A stretch of DNA of 64,000 bases from an uncultured Pelagibacteraceae bacterium. Lineage in GTDB: Bacteria; Pseudomonadota; Alphaproteobacteria; Pelagibacterales; Pelagibacteraceae. How positions within the stretch are numbered: the stretch's first letter is position 1; each line of letters begins with the position of its first letter. The notes beneath the pieces were generated by a model. The model was not told the origin of the DNA. It saw only the letters and a program-made list of their open reading frames with translations, and did not search any database. This document shows positions 17,691 through 27,327 of the stretch, piece after piece. The stretch spans positions 21,483-85,482 of the forward strand of contig CACGDW010000001.1 in the NCBI GenBank assembly GCA_902571925.1, given 5' to 3'. The translations under genes and the position numbers were made by a program.

Positions 17691-18066
17691 ATTTATTTAT
17701 AAGTTTCCTTACAAAAATTACAACAATCACTCCTAAAAAATTTCCAAATAAATCTGATAATTGAAAACTTCTTTCAGGTATAAATAAATGAAAAATCTCA
17801 AGAATTAACGATAATAAAACTAAATAAATAATTAAATTTTTGATTTGATTTTGGTTTTTAAAACTGAGAAAACCAATAGCTGAAATTAGAATAAATACAT
17901 AAAAGTGATTCGATGATATTATAAAATCAGGTGTTATTTGAGGTTGTATCTTTTTATTACCATAAATAAACCATCCAACTAAACTACCTGGAAAAAGATA
18001 TAAAGTTATTAAAAAAATGTTTAAAGAATAAAAGATTATTCTATAATTGGAAAAAAATTTTATCAT
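17671..18066 (-). CDS. VanZ-like family membrane protein
   Basis: A 131-residue protein with about four hydrophobic helices. The last part, FHLFIPERSFQLSDLFGNFLGV, fits the VanZ-like family pattern in which a conserved aspartate and asparagine precede a final helix. Role of these proteins in bacteria without glycopeptide resistance is not established. It overlaps the SLT-like lipoprotein gene by 20 bases on the same strand and is divergent from gpmA, so the pair may form a small envelope operon. Confidence 0.75.
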   Translation of the reverse strand: MIKFFSNYRIIFYSLNIFLITLYLFPGSLVGWFIYGNKKIQPQITPDFIISSNHFYVFILISAIGFLSFKNQNQIKNLIIYLVLLSLILEIFHLFIPERSFQLSDLFGNFLGVIVVIFVRKLINKYGVSKK

Positions 18067-18111
18067 TTAATTATATAGTTTTATTTATAAATATATCTTA
18101 GAAATAATAAT

Positions 18112-18825
18112 ATGAGTATTTTAGTTTTAGTAAGACACGGTCAAAGTACCTGGAATCTTGAAAAAAAATTTACTGGGTGGGTTGATGTCGATCTTACAGA
18201 AAATGGAAAATCAGAGGCAGAAAAGGCAGGCATTTTGATTAAAAATAGAGATATCGAAATAAATTTTTATTATTCTTCCCTACAATTACGAGCAAACAAC
18301 ACTCTTAAGATAATACAGAAAGTTTTGAATGAAAAAAAAAGTTTTACTAGAGCCTGGCAACTTAATGAGAGACATTATGGGGCGTTAACAGGATTAAATA
18401 AACTTGAAATGAGTAAAAAAATTGGCGAAGATAAAGTACATGAGTTTAGAAGATCCTGGAATGTCCGGCCAGAGGTTTTAAATAGAGGTAGTAAATTTCA
18501 CCCCCTAAATATTGATGCTTATAAAGATATACCTAGAGAATCGATTCCTGACACAGAGTCTCTTAAAGATACTTATGATAGAGTGATTAAGTATTATGAA
18601 GAAGAAATTAGAGATAAATTAAAAAACAATAATATTTTAATTTCTGCTCATGGGAACTCAATTAGAGCATTATGTAAAAATTTATTTAATTTAGATGATG
18701 TTCAAATCTCTAAATTGGAGATCCCTACAGGAAACCCTCTTATTATTGAATTTAATTCACAGAATAAGATAATTCTTTGTGAATACCTCGATAGAGAAAG
18801 GGCTAAAGATCTTGTAGTTTTTTAA
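18112..18825 (+). CDS. gpmA: 2,3-bisphosphoglycerate-dependent phosphoglycerate mutase
   Basis: Interconverts 3- and 2-phosphoglycerate in glycolysis and gluconeogenesis. The phosphohistidine motif LVRHGQSTWN is at residues 6-15, followed by FTGWVDVDLTENG. The second catalytic histidine is in SAHGNSIRAL near 180. The 237-residue length is standard. The active-site ERHYG motif is present. Its last 23 bases overlap the convergent murU-like gene. Confidence 0.95.
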   Translation: MSILVLVRHGQSTWNLEKKFTGWVDVDLTENGKSEAEKAGILIKNRDIEINFYYSSLQLRANNTLKIIQKVLNEKKSFTRAWQLNERHYGALTGLNKLEMSKKIGEDKVHEFRRSWNVRPEVLNRGSKFHPLNIDAYKDIPRESIPDTESLKDTYDRVIKYYEEEIRDKLKNNNILISAHGNSIRALCKNLFNLDDVQISKLEIPTGNPLIIEFNSQNKIILCEYLDRERAKDLVVF

Positions 18826-19492
18826 AAGTTTCAAAATTTGTAAGATGGTAAAACTTATTAGAACTTTCAAAACCGTATAGTTCGTTTTTATCTAAAAGTT
18901 CGTTCCAAACTTTAGTAATAGAAAAAGTATTGATATTGTATTTATTAAATATGTTTCTATTTAAAATTTGACAACCGATATATATAAAATTTTTATTATC
19001 ATCTTTTTTTAACAAATTGTCTTTAATACTAAAATCTCCTTTAAGATTTTTATCAAAACTTCGTGCTTTATTTGCCATTAAAAGAATACAATTTATTTTT
19101 TTCAAAAAATAGAAGTTCTGCATTTTATTAATCTCATTTACATATTCCTCATTCCATAAAGTATCTGGATTTAAAACTAAAAAATCATTTTCTTTAGAAT
19201 TATTAATCATATTTAAAATTCCACCTCCCGTATCTAAAATCATTTCTCCATCACGTATGATTTGAATATCAATTGAAAAATTTTTTTTTTTAATAAATTC
19301 AAAAATTTGTTTACTTAAATGAAATGTATTTAAAAAGACTTTTTTAACACCTAACTTAATTAGCATATTTATACAATTCTCTAGCATTGTTACATTGTTC
19401 AATTCCAAAAGTGGCTTTGGTGTTGTTAATGTTAATGGGTTCAATCTTTTACCAAGTCCCGCACATAATATTAAAGCTGTATTAATTTTCAT
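18803..19492 (-). CDS. murU: MurNAc-1-phosphate uridylyltransferase-like nucleotidyltransferase
   Basis: A 229-residue sugar-phosphate nucleotidyltransferase. The signature ALILCAGLGKRLNPLTLTTPKPLLEL covers residues 6-31, and NPDTLWNEE marks the metal-binding aspartate. It directly follows an AmgK-like kinase with an 11-base overlap; that pairing is the known AmgK-MurU arrangement that converts MurNAc via MurNAc-1-P to UDP-MurNAc. Without the neighbour it could be read as a mannose-1-phosphate guanylyltransferase-like enzyme, so the specific role rests on context. Confidence 0.8.
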   Translation of the reverse strand: MKINTALILCAGLGKRLNPLTLTTPKPLLELNNVTMLENCINMLIKLGVKKVFLNTFHLSKQIFEFIKKKNFSIDIQIIRDGEMILDTGGGILNMINNSKENDFLVLNPDTLWNEEYVNEINKMQNFYFLKKINCILLMANKARSFDKNLKGDFSIKDNLLKKDDNKNFIYIGCQILNRNIFNKYNINTFSITKVWNELLDKNELYGFESSNKFYHLTNFETFKKLQDL

Positions 19493-20429
19493 TTAATTCT
19501 TTTTTAAAGTTTTTATTTAGTAGCTTTTTTAAATCATCAAATAAAACATTTCCATAAATCCTAGTATTAATTAATTTCCAGGTATACGGTATTAATCTAA
19601 GATATCTTTTTTTTCTATCTCTAGTGGCTAGTCTAGTAAAAATTCCTATTATTTTAAGATTTCTTAAAATTGATAAAATCTCAAAATCATTTTTAAATTT
19701 AGAGCTTTCAAGTTTTTTCTGTTTTTTAATGTAAAAATTATAGATTTTTTGTTTAAATCCTTTTGAAGTTTTAAATCTGACATCATCTATTAATGATGCT
19801 AAGTCATATGCTCTATTTCCTATCAATGCATCTTGACTATCAATAACTCCTATTTTATTTTTTACTAACATTAAATTTGAAACATGAAAATCTCTATGTA
19901 CAAAAATATCATTTTTTAATTTTAATTTATATGTAAGTGTTTTTATTATTTTTTTAAATTCTTTTGAAAATTTTTTTCTCTTAGTTTTTGAAAGTTTTTT
20001 TTTTATATACCAATCACAAAACAAATTTGCTTCTTTAATCAATATTTGATTATTATATTTTGGGATAGTGTAAATTTTCTTTTTAAAATTTCTTACTTTT
20101 GTATCTTTAATTAGTTGAATTCGATTTAATAATTCAATGACTTTTTTAAAATAATTTAATTTGTTACTTTTTTTTTTACTTAATAAATTGAAAATTGTTT
20201 GATCTCCAAAATCCTGAATTTCAATGAAATGTTTATTATAATTCTCATTAAGTAATGTAGGAGCTAAAATTCTATTTTTAATAAAAATTTTATTAATTGC
20301 GTCATATATGATTAAATTTTTGAATTTTTCTTTTTTAGCAAAAACCAAAACTGAACTATTACTGTTGTTTTGTTTTCTAAAGAATTCTCTGGATGATGCA
20401 TCGCCTTTAATTTTTGTTAAATTTTTCAT
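19482..20429 (-). CDS. amgK: AmgK-like aminosugar anomeric kinase (phosphotransferase family)
   Basis: A 315-residue protein of the APH/choline-kinase fold. The catalytic loop HRDFHVSNLML and the metal-binding VIDSQDALIGNRAYDLASL are visible in the C-terminal half; the N-terminus begins with the family-like KIKGDASSREFFR. In the AmgK-MurU pathway this enzyme phosphorylates MurNAc/GlcNAc at C1. It sits between tsaE (6 bases) and murU (overlap), the order seen in many Proteobacteria. The protein is very lysine-rich, so sequence alone supports only the kinase family. Confidence 0.78.
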   Translation of the reverse strand: MKNLTKIKGDASSREFFRKQNNSNSSVLVFAKKEKFKNLIIYDAINKIFIKNRILAPTLLNENYNKHFIEIQDFGDQTIFNLLSKKKSNKLNYFKKVIELLNRIQLIKDTKVRNFKKKIYTIPKYNNQILIKEANLFCDWYIKKKLSKTKRKKFSKEFKKIIKTLTYKLKLKNDIFVHRDFHVSNLMLVKNKIGVIDSQDALIGNRAYDLASLIDDVRFKTSKGFKQKIYNFYIKKQKKLESSKFKNDFEILSILRNLKIIGIFTRLATRDRKKRYLRLIPYTWKLINTRIYGNVLFDDLKKLLNKNFKKELNEN

Positions 20430-20435
20430 ATAAGT

Positions 20436-20891
20436 TTACAAACTAAGACCTTTAACTTGTACAAATCTTTTCTTATAATCTTTTGCATATTCAAAACTAA
20501 GTTCTATTAACTGTTTAGGTTTTTCAATAATTTTTTGAGGCCATTCAATTAATGTAATTGAATTAAACTTGTCATCGAACAAATTTAAATTTTTAAGTTC
20601 ATCCGCAGAATTAAGCCTATACAAATCATAATGATTAATCTTTATTTTTTTTATTTGATATTCATTGAGTATGTTAAAAGTTGGGCTCGTAACTTCAGTT
20701 ATAATTTCATTGTTTTCTTTTTGAAACCCATTAATTAGGTATTTAACAAATGTTGTTTTTCCAACACCCATTTCGCCATATAAAAATATTACATCTTGTG
20801 GTTTAATTTTTTTTAAAAATTCAAGAGCGAATTCCTCTGTTTTGGTTTCTGAAGATAAATCTATTTTTTCATTTTTAATAGCGATAGGCAT
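20436..20891 (-). CDS. tsaE: tRNA threonylcarbamoyladenosine biosynthesis ATPase TsaE
   Basis: A 151-residue ATPase that works with TsaB, TsaC and TsaD to make t6A37 on ANN-decoding tRNAs. The Walker A motif [10 protein letters not shown] is near residues 40-49. [11 protein letters not shown] and HYDLYRL follow in the standard order, and IEWPQKI is the conserved end. The start overlaps ahcY by 17 bases, and amgK follows at once, so this is one transcript from ahcY to murU. Confidence 0.92.
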   Translation of the reverse strand: MPIAIKNEKIDLSSETKTEEFALEFLKKIKPQDVIFLYGEMGVGKTTFVKYLINGFQKENNEIITEVTSPTFNILNEYQIKKIKINHYDLYRLNSADELKNLNLFDDKFNSITLIEWPQKIIEKPKQLIELSFEYAKDYKKRFVQVKGLSL

Positions 20892-22161
20892 TAGGCTTAA
20901 AAGGACCTTCTACTCCAACACTTATATAGTCTGCTTGATCTTTTGATAATTTAGTTAGTTTTGCTCCAACTTTTTTTAAATGAAGAGTAGCAACCTTTTC
21001 GTCCAGGTGTTTTGGTAGAACGTAAACTTTATTCTCATAGTTTTTATGGTTATTCCAAAGTTCTATTTGAGCAATAACCTGATTGGTAAAAGATGCGCTC
21101 ATCACAAAACTTGGATGACCTGTTGCACACCCTAAATTAACAAGTCTTCCTTCAGCCAGAAGAATTATTCTTTTTTTACTTGGAAGTTCAATTTCGTGAA
21201 CTTGAGGTTTTACTTCGGTCCATTTATAATTTTTTAATGCGTCTACTTGGATTTCATTATCAAAATGACCAATATTACATAGGATAGCTCTATCTTTCAT
21301 ATCTCTCATATGATCAGCAGTAACAATGTCTTTATTGCCTGTGGCTGTTACAACAATATCAGCTTTGCTAATAGCCTCATCCATTAATACTACTTCATAA
21401 CCCTCCATTGCAGCTTGGAGTGCACAAATTGGATCTGCCTCTGTGACTAGAACTCTGGCCCCACTTTGTCTTAAAGATGCTGCACTTCCTTTACCTACGT
21501 CTCCAAATCCAGCTACTATTGCTATTTTTCCAGACATCATTACGTCTGTAGCTCTTCTAATTCCATCAACTAAACTTTCTCTACAACCATATAAATTATC
21601 AAATTTTGATTTAGTTACAGAATCATTTACATTAATTGCTGGTACTAAAAGAGACTTATCTTTTTCCATTTTATTTAAAGCTTTAATTCCAGTAGTTGTT
21701 TCCTCTGAAACTCCTTTCACATCTTTTAATAAATCTCTATACTCGTTGTGCATTATTGCTGTTAAATCCCCTCCATCATCTAAAAGCATATTGGGTTTCC
21801 AGTCCTTTTTAGCTATTATTGTTTGCTTAATACACCAAAGGTATTCTTCTTCAGTTTCACCTTTCCACGCATAAACAGGTATACCTGCTTTTGCAATCGC
21901 AGCAGCTGCATGATCTTGTGTTGAAAAAATATTACAAGAAGACCACCTTACCTCTGCACCTAAATCTATTAATGTTTCAATTAGTACAGCTGTCTGAATT
22001 GTCATATGTAAACATCCGATAATTTTTGCCCCTTTTAAGGGCGATTTACCAGAATATTCGTCCCTTAATGCCATCAATCCAGGCATTTCACTTTCTGCTA
22101 TAGAAATTTCCTTACGACCAAATTCTGCTTGGGATATATCTTTTACTTTGAAATCATCCAT
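20875..22161 (-). CDS. ahcY: Adenosylhomocysteinase
   Basis: Splits S-adenosylhomocysteine into adenosine and homocysteine, using tightly bound NAD, and so relieves inhibition of methyltransferases. The NAD-binding loop [10 protein letters not shown] lies near 220-229. [15 protein letters not shown], the ETTTG block and the C-terminal [10 protein letters not shown] are all hallmark stretches. The 428-residue length is normal for the bacterial form without a long insertion. The gene heads the tsaE-amgK-murU run. I see no riboswitch in the 45 bases upstream. Confidence 0.96.
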   Translation of the reverse strand: MDDFKVKDISQAEFGRKEISIAESEMPGLMALRDEYSGKSPLKGAKIIGCLHMTIQTAVLIETLIDLGAEVRWSSCNIFSTQDHAAAAIAKAGIPVYAWKGETEEEYLWCIKQTIIAKKDWKPNMLLDDGGDLTAIMHNEYRDLLKDVKGVSEETTTGIKALNKMEKDKSLLVPAINVNDSVTKSKFDNLYGCRESLVDGIRRATDVMMSGKIAIVAGFGDVGKGSAASLRQSGARVLVTEADPICALQAAMEGYEVVLMDEAISKADIVVTATGNKDIVTADHMRDMKDRAILCNIGHFDNEIQVDALKNYKWTEVKPQVHEIELPSKKRIILLAEGRLVNLGCATGHPSFVMSASFTNQVIAQIELWNNHKNYENKVYVLPKHLDEKVATLHLKKVGAKLTKLSKDQADYISVGVEGPFKPNAYRY

Positions 22162-22206
22162 GGAAGGACTTCTAACAATAAAGGATTAATTAATCAATAG
22201 AACTCT

Positions 22207-23748
22207 TTATACTTTAGGAAATATAATTTCCATGCTTGCTCCCTTTTGATCTGTTCTATTAGAAGCTTTAATTGAAGCATTATGAAGATCAACTAAATTT
22301 TTGACTATATTTAAACCTAGTCCAGAATGTTGGCCAAATTTATTTGGTCTATTGCTATAAAACCTATTAAAAATTTTATTTGTATCTTTTTCTTTAAAAC
22401 CCTCCCCTTCATCTAGTATATTTATTACTACCTTATTATCCTTTGACTTAGAAATTTTTACTATTACCTCTTTATCATCTTCACTAAAAGAAACTGCATT
22501 ATCCAAAAGATTAGCAACTATTTGTTCAATTCTATTTTCTATTCCATTAACAAAATATTTATCTTTTTTATCATTTTCGTAAGATACTTTAATACCTCTC
22601 TTAAGCTTATAAATATTGTTAAAATCATCTACAACTGACTTGATAACTGGTTCTATATCAATTTTTTTTATCTTTTCTTTACTAAGAGCTACTTCATCTT
22701 TAAGTATCTGCGAATAATCAGTAATTAATCTTTCAATTCTTTGGACATCATGACTTAATATATCAATAAGTTTAATTCTTTGTTTAATATCATTTGTATC
22801 ATGTAAAATTTCAGAAGCACTTTTCAAGGAAGCAAGCGGATTTCTAATTTCATGAACAAGATCAGTAGAGAAATTTTCTGCATGAGTTATTCTTTTCTGT
22901 AATTCTAATGTCATGTCATCTAAAGAATTTGAGAGTAAGCCTAGCTCATCATTTCTTAATTTTAGCGTATCAATATTAGTTGTCTTGGGATTTTTGTTTC
23001 TAATTGTTTTAGTATAGCTTACTAAATTTTTTATAGGTTTAAGAAAATACCTATTTAAAACAAATGAAAAGATTAAGATTACAATCCCAACTGCCATTGC
23101 GGTTCTTATGATAAAATTTTTTCTTTCATCTATCGCAGCTTTAACGTCATTCGCGTTTTCCGTTATAGCTAAATAACCGATATTTATTCCATTTTGCATC
23201 ACATTTTTAATAGTTGTTAATTTAAATTTATTAAATTCTTCTTGAGTAAATGTGAATGGAGTCCCAAAATTTTTAGAACCAGCATAATTGAATAATACAT
23301 CATTTAAAGATACTGAATTTTTTTTCCCTATATTAATGTTTTTTTTTTCAGTAATTTCCTTTGTTTTTTTTTCAGTCAAAATTTCGAATTCTATAGTATC
23401 TAACCTTGTTGAAAATGATCTAGGATCCAGATCTAATGTATCTGTGTCTCCAACTAAATTTAATTTATTATCAAAAAATATTACTCTATCAAGGTTTTGA
23501 AAAAGAAATCTTGTAGAAAATAAAAAACTTCTAATATCTTCCTCAACAAAGTTTACATTTAATCTAGTTAAATTATCAATTGTATTATTAATAACTTCAA
23601 TATGATTAGATGATTTTTTTTTTATCAAATTTGGTTGTACATTTTTTATGTAAATAAATGTGAACAATCCTATAATTGTAAAGAAAATTGAATTAATAAA
23701 TAAGAACTTTTTAAGGATAGATAAATTTTTTAGAATTCTATCAAACAT
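22207..23748 (-). CDS. chvG: Sensor histidine kinase, ChvG-like
   Basis: A 513-residue two-component sensor. A transmembrane helix near 15-35, a sensory region of about 180 residues on the periplasmic side, a second helix near 215-235, and a HAMP-like segment precede the kinase core. The phosphoacceptor is His299 in HEIRNPLASLKSA. The ATP-binding boxes follow as NLLDNAVSF, DEGEGF and GLGLNIVKNLVDLH. It shares one base with its response regulator, so they are cotranscribed and coupled. The ChvG name rests on overall resemblance to the alphaproteobacterial envelope/acid-stress sensor. Confidence 0.83.
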   Translation of the reverse strand: MFDRILKNLSILKKFLFINSIFFTIIGLFTFIYIKNVQPNLIKKKSSNHIEVINNTIDNLTRLNVNFVEEDIRSFLFSTRFLFQNLDRVIFFDNKLNLVGDTDTLDLDPRSFSTRLDTIEFEILTEKKTKEITEKKNINIGKKNSVSLNDVLFNYAGSKNFGTPFTFTQEEFNKFKLTTIKNVMQNGINIGYLAITENANDVKAAIDERKNFIIRTAMAVGIVILIFSFVLNRYFLKPIKNLVSYTKTIRNKNPKTTNIDTLKLRNDELGLLSNSLDDMTLELQKRITHAENFSTDLVHEIRNPLASLKSASEILHDTNDIKQRIKLIDILSHDVQRIERLITDYSQILKDEVALSKEKIKKIDIEPVIKSVVDDFNNIYKLKRGIKVSYENDKKDKYFVNGIENRIEQIVANLLDNAVSFSEDDKEVIVKISKSKDNKVVINILDEGEGFKEKDTNKIFNRFYSNRPNKFGQHSGLGLNIVKNLVDLHNASIKASNRTDQKGASMEIIFPKV

Positions 23749-24455
23749 TAGCTAACATTCCACCTATACCCACTCCCATATCTTGTCTCAATAGCTGAAA
23801 ATTCTGGATCAACTTTTTTAAACTTTTTTCTAATTCTTTTAACATGACTATCAATGGTTCTATCCTCAATGTCAGTGTCTTCTCTATAAGCTATATCCAT
23901 TAGTTGTGCTCTTTCTTTAATAATTCCTGGTCTTTTTGCTAATTCTTTTACTAATAAAAATTCTGTTGTTGTCAGTTTGTCTGGAAGTTGTTTTCCATCC
24001 CATTCACACTCTAACTGTGATGGATCTAACTTTAATTTACCATGAGAAATTATACTTTTATTTTCCTCAATGCTATCTTTTGAATCTTTTTTTCTGAGCT
24101 GAACTCTTATTCTTTCTATCAAAACTTTTATAGAGAAACCTCCTGACTTTTTTACAAAATCATCTGCACCTAATTTTAAACCCAGCAACTCATCAATTTC
24201 ATCATCCTTTGAAGTTAAAAATATAACTGGTAAAGATGTTTTTTTTCTTAACTTTTTGAGTAACTCTTCGCCATCCATTTTAGGCATTTTAATATCAATA
24301 ATTGCTAAATCTGGAGGAGTTCGAGTTAAACCTATTAAAGCACTTTCACCGTCTATATAAGTCTGGACCTTAAAACCTTCTTTTTCTAAAGCTATACTTA
24401 AACTTGTTAAGATATTTCTATCATCATCTATTAAAGCGATTACTTGTTTCTGCAT
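23748..24455 (-). CDS. chvI: OmpR-family response regulator, ChvI-like
   Basis: A 235-residue regulator: receiver domain (about 1-120) with phosphoacceptor Asp54 in AIIDIKMPKMDG and the conserved Lys in FVKKSGG, followed by a winged-helix DNA-binding domain (about 140-235) ending in IRKKFKKVDPEFSAIETRYGSGYRW. FVKKSGGFSIKVLIERI is typical of ChvI. It precedes the sensor gene and overlaps it at one base (TAATG). Its regulon cannot be read here. Confidence 0.85.
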   Translation of the reverse strand: MQKQVIALIDDDRNILTSLSIALEKEGFKVQTYIDGESALIGLTRTPPDLAIIDIKMPKMDGEELLKKLRKKTSLPVIFLTSKDDEIDELLGLKLGADDFVKKSGGFSIKVLIERIRVQLRKKDSKDSIEENKSIISHGKLKLDPSQLECEWDGKQLPDKLTTTEFLLVKELAKRPGIIKERAQLMDIAYREDTDIEDRTIDSHVKRIRKKFKKVDPEFSAIETRYGSGYRWNVS

Positions 24456-24506
24456 AATTGGATATAAAAATACTAAATTGTTCTAATTTGGGCAATCAAA
24501 TTAAAT

Positions 24507-27281
24507 TTAGTGAAGTTGTCCCCAGTTATTACCAGTATTTAAATCTACTGTTAAGGGTATGGAAAAAGAGTGATGATCGCTGTTAACAACACTACTCATT
24601 TCCTCAATTATAATTTTACTGATTCTTTTTACATCTTCTTCAGGAGTCTCAAAAATTAATTCATCATGAATTTGCAGTAACATTTTTGTTTTATTATTTT
24701 TTTGGTCATTTAACTTTTCACTTAATCTAATCATTGCTAACCTCATAATTTCTGATGCAGATCCTTGGATTGGAGCATTAATTGCAGCACGTTCTTGAAA
24801 ATTTCTAATATTAAAATTTTTATCGTTTATGTTCATAAAATGTGATTTTCTTCCAAATATGTTATTGACATAACCACTTTTTCGGCAAAACTTAATCGTT
24901 TGGTCCATGTAAACTTTAATTTCTGGAAACTTTGCAAAATATGAATTCAAAAATTCTTCTGCTTCATAATTAGAAACATTTATTTGCTTGGCTAAGCCAT
25001 ATTGGGAAATACCATAAATAATTCCAAAATTTATTGCTTTTGCCTTTCTTCTTTGGTCTTGATTCACTTTATCGATATTAATATTGAATATTTGACTAGC
25101 TGTTAAGGAGTGAATATCTTCATTATTTTTAAAAGCTTTTTTTAATTCTTTCACATTTGCAAGATCAGCTAAAATTCTCATTTCGATTTGATTATAATCT
25201 GCAGAAATTAAACTATACCCTTTTTCTGCTACAAAAGCTTTTCTAATATCCTTACCATCCTCTGATTTTATAGGTATGTTTTGCAAATTTGGGTCACTAG
25301 ATGCCAATCTACCTGTTGTCGTTGCTGCTAATAAAAAAGACGTATGAACTCTTTTGGTTTGTGAATTAATGTGTTCCGGCAAAGAGTCTGAATAAGTATT
25401 TTTTAATTTTGAAATTTGTCTCCAATCAAGAACCAATTGGGGAAATTTATGACCTTTAAAAGCAAGATCCTCTAATACAGACGCGCTAGTGGCAAAACTA
25501 CCTTTTTTCGTTTTTTTAAGATCAGCTATTTTAAGATCATTATACAAAACCTCACCTAGTTGTTTAGGTGAGGCAATATTAAACTCTTTTTTAGATATTT
25601 TAAAAACCTCTTTTTGAATTTTTTCAATTTTTTTTTCAAATTTTAAAGATAAGGTTTTTAGGAATTGATTATTAACTTTAACACCTTCAATCTCCATAAA
25701 AGCTAAAATTTTAATCATTGGTTTTTCAAATACTTCATAAATGTTGGTCATTTTCTCATCTTTCAAACTTTTGTTAAATTTTTTATATAGTCTATAAGTT
25801 ATATCCGCATCCTCAGCCGCATAATCTTTTGCTTTTTCAACCTCTACAGAACCAAAATTAATTTCTTTCTTTCCTGTGCCAACTAGATCCTTAAAAGAGA
25901 TTGGTTTATGGTTTAAATGAATTTCAGATAAGGTATCCATATTATGTCTATTTTTTCCAGCATCCAAAACATATGACATAAGCATAGTGTCCTCCATCGA
26001 TGTAATATTGATACCATGCTTAAATAATACAATAAAATCAAACTTAATATTCTGTCCTATTTTTTTTATGCTTGGGTCTTCAAGTAAGGGTTTGAGTTTT
26101 TTTAAAACTAAACCTTTATCCAAAGATTTCTTTGGATCATGACCTATGGGAATATAACAAGCCTTACCGATTTTAGAGCTTAAAGATAATCCAATTAAAT
26201 CAGCTTGATGAGGATCCAAAGAGCTTGTTTCAGTGTCTACTGCAACTTCTCCCTTCTCTTCAGCTTCTTCAATCCAATTATCAATTTCTTTTAGATCAGT
26301 AATGAGATGATAGTCTTTTTTATTTATTTCTTTAATTTTTTCTTTAGTTTTTGTGATATTTTTTACTTCTTCAAAATTTGGCTCTCCATAAACTGAAATA
26401 GCAGAACTCAATAACCTATTAAATTCCATCTCTCTCAAAAATTTATAAAGCTTATCCTTATCTATTTCCTTTAATTGAAATTCTATCAAAGCTCTTTCAA
26501 CAGGAACATCATGCTTAAGAGTAACTAGCTGCTTACTTATTAAAGCTTTATCCTTATTTTCAATAAGTGTTTCTCTTCTTTTATTCTGTTTAATTTCATG
26601 AGCAGATTTTAAAAGTTTTTCCAAATTTCCATATTTATTGATCAATTCTGAGGCAGTTTTTACACCAATTCCTGGTACTCCTGGAACATTGTCACTACTA
26701 TCACCGGCTAAAGCTTGAACATCAATAACTTTAGATGAGTCTACCCCAAATTTTTTTTGTATATCTTCCTCAGAAATAAATTTATTTTTCATAGGATCAA
26801 AAATTCGAACATCTTTTTTATATAATTGCATTAAATCTTTATCAGATGACACAATTGTAACTTTTGCTCCTTTTTTTAAAATTTGATCAACATATGTTGC
26901 AATAAGATCATCAGCCTCATAATTAATTAAATCTACAGAAGGCAAATTGAATGCTAGAACAGATTTTCTTATGTATTCAAATTGTGGTGCAAGATCATCA
27001 GGAGCTTCGGTACGATTTGCTTTATACTCAGTGTAAATTTCATTTCTGAAAGTTTTTCTTGCAGAGTCAAAAATAACTGCAAAATGTGTTGGCTTTTGTT
27101 TATTTTCACTGGATTTAGAGTCCTCTAACAACTTGAACAACATACTGCAGAATCCACTAACTGCACCAGTTGGTAATCCATCACTTTTTCTTGTTAAAGG
27201 GGGCAGTGCATAGTAAGCCCTAAATATATAACCTGAACCATCGATGAGATAAAAATGATCTGATTTTTTAATTTTGTCCAT
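24507..27281 (-). CDS. polA: DNA polymerase I
   Basis: A 924-residue enzyme with all three domains: the 5'-nuclease (about 1-290, YLIDGSGYIFRAYYALPPL and GDSSDNVPGVPGIG), the 3'-5' exonuclease (about 320-500, with VAVDTETSSLD containing the D/E pair), and the family A polymerase (about 520-924, with SADYNQIEMRILA, RRKAKAINFGIIYG and LQIHDELIFE). It fills gaps and removes RNA primers. All key residues appear intact. It is divergent from bioY. Confidence 0.97.
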   Translation of the reverse strand: MDKIKKSDHFYLIDGSGYIFRAYYALPPLTRKSDGLPTGAVSGFCSMLFKLLEDSKSSENKQKPTHFAVIFDSARKTFRNEIYTEYKANRTEAPDDLAPQFEYIRKSVLAFNLPSVDLINYEADDLIATYVDQILKKGAKVTIVSSDKDLMQLYKKDVRIFDPMKNKFISEEDIQKKFGVDSSKVIDVQALAGDSSDNVPGVPGIGVKTASELINKYGNLEKLLKSAHEIKQNKRRETLIENKDKALISKQLVTLKHDVPVERALIEFQLKEIDKDKLYKFLREMEFNRLLSSAISVYGEPNFEEVKNITKTKEKIKEINKKDYHLITDLKEIDNWIEEAEEKGEVAVDTETSSLDPHQADLIGLSLSSKIGKACYIPIGHDPKKSLDKGLVLKKLKPLLEDPSIKKIGQNIKFDFIVLFKHGINITSMEDTMLMSYVLDAGKNRHNMDTLSEIHLNHKPISFKDLVGTGKKEINFGSVEVEKAKDYAAEDADITYRLYKKFNKSLKDEKMTNIYEVFEKPMIKILAFMEIEGVKVNNQFLKTLSLKFEKKIEKIQKEVFKISKKEFNIASPKQLGEVLYNDLKIADLKKTKKGSFATSASVLEDLAFKGHKFPQLVLDWRQISKLKNTYSDSLPEHINSQTKRVHTSFLLAATTTGRLASSDPNLQNIPIKSEDGKDIRKAFVAEKGYSLISADYNQIEMRILADLANVKELKKAFKNNEDIHSLTASQIFNINIDKVNQDQRRKAKAINFGIIYGISQYGLAKQINVSNYEAEEFLNSYFAKFPEIKVYMDQTIKFCRKSGYVNNIFGRKSHFMNINDKNFNIRNFQERAAINAPIQGSASEIMRLAMIRLSEKLNDQKNNKTKMLLQIHDELIFETPEEDVKRISKIIIEEMSSVVNSDHHSFSIPLTVDLNTGNNWGQLH

Positions 27282-27327
27282 TGTAAATAAATATAGATTA
27301 TCAATAAAAATAAGAGTATTATTTTTT

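Noticed and set aside
21443-21874. 143-residue plus-strand ORF inside ahcY
   Set aside because: It lies wholly antisense to ahcY, whose frame is unambiguous; no ribosome site or family match.
22162-22206. SAH or SAM riboswitch upstream of ahcY
   Set aside because: The 45-base gap is too short and lacks any aptamer core.
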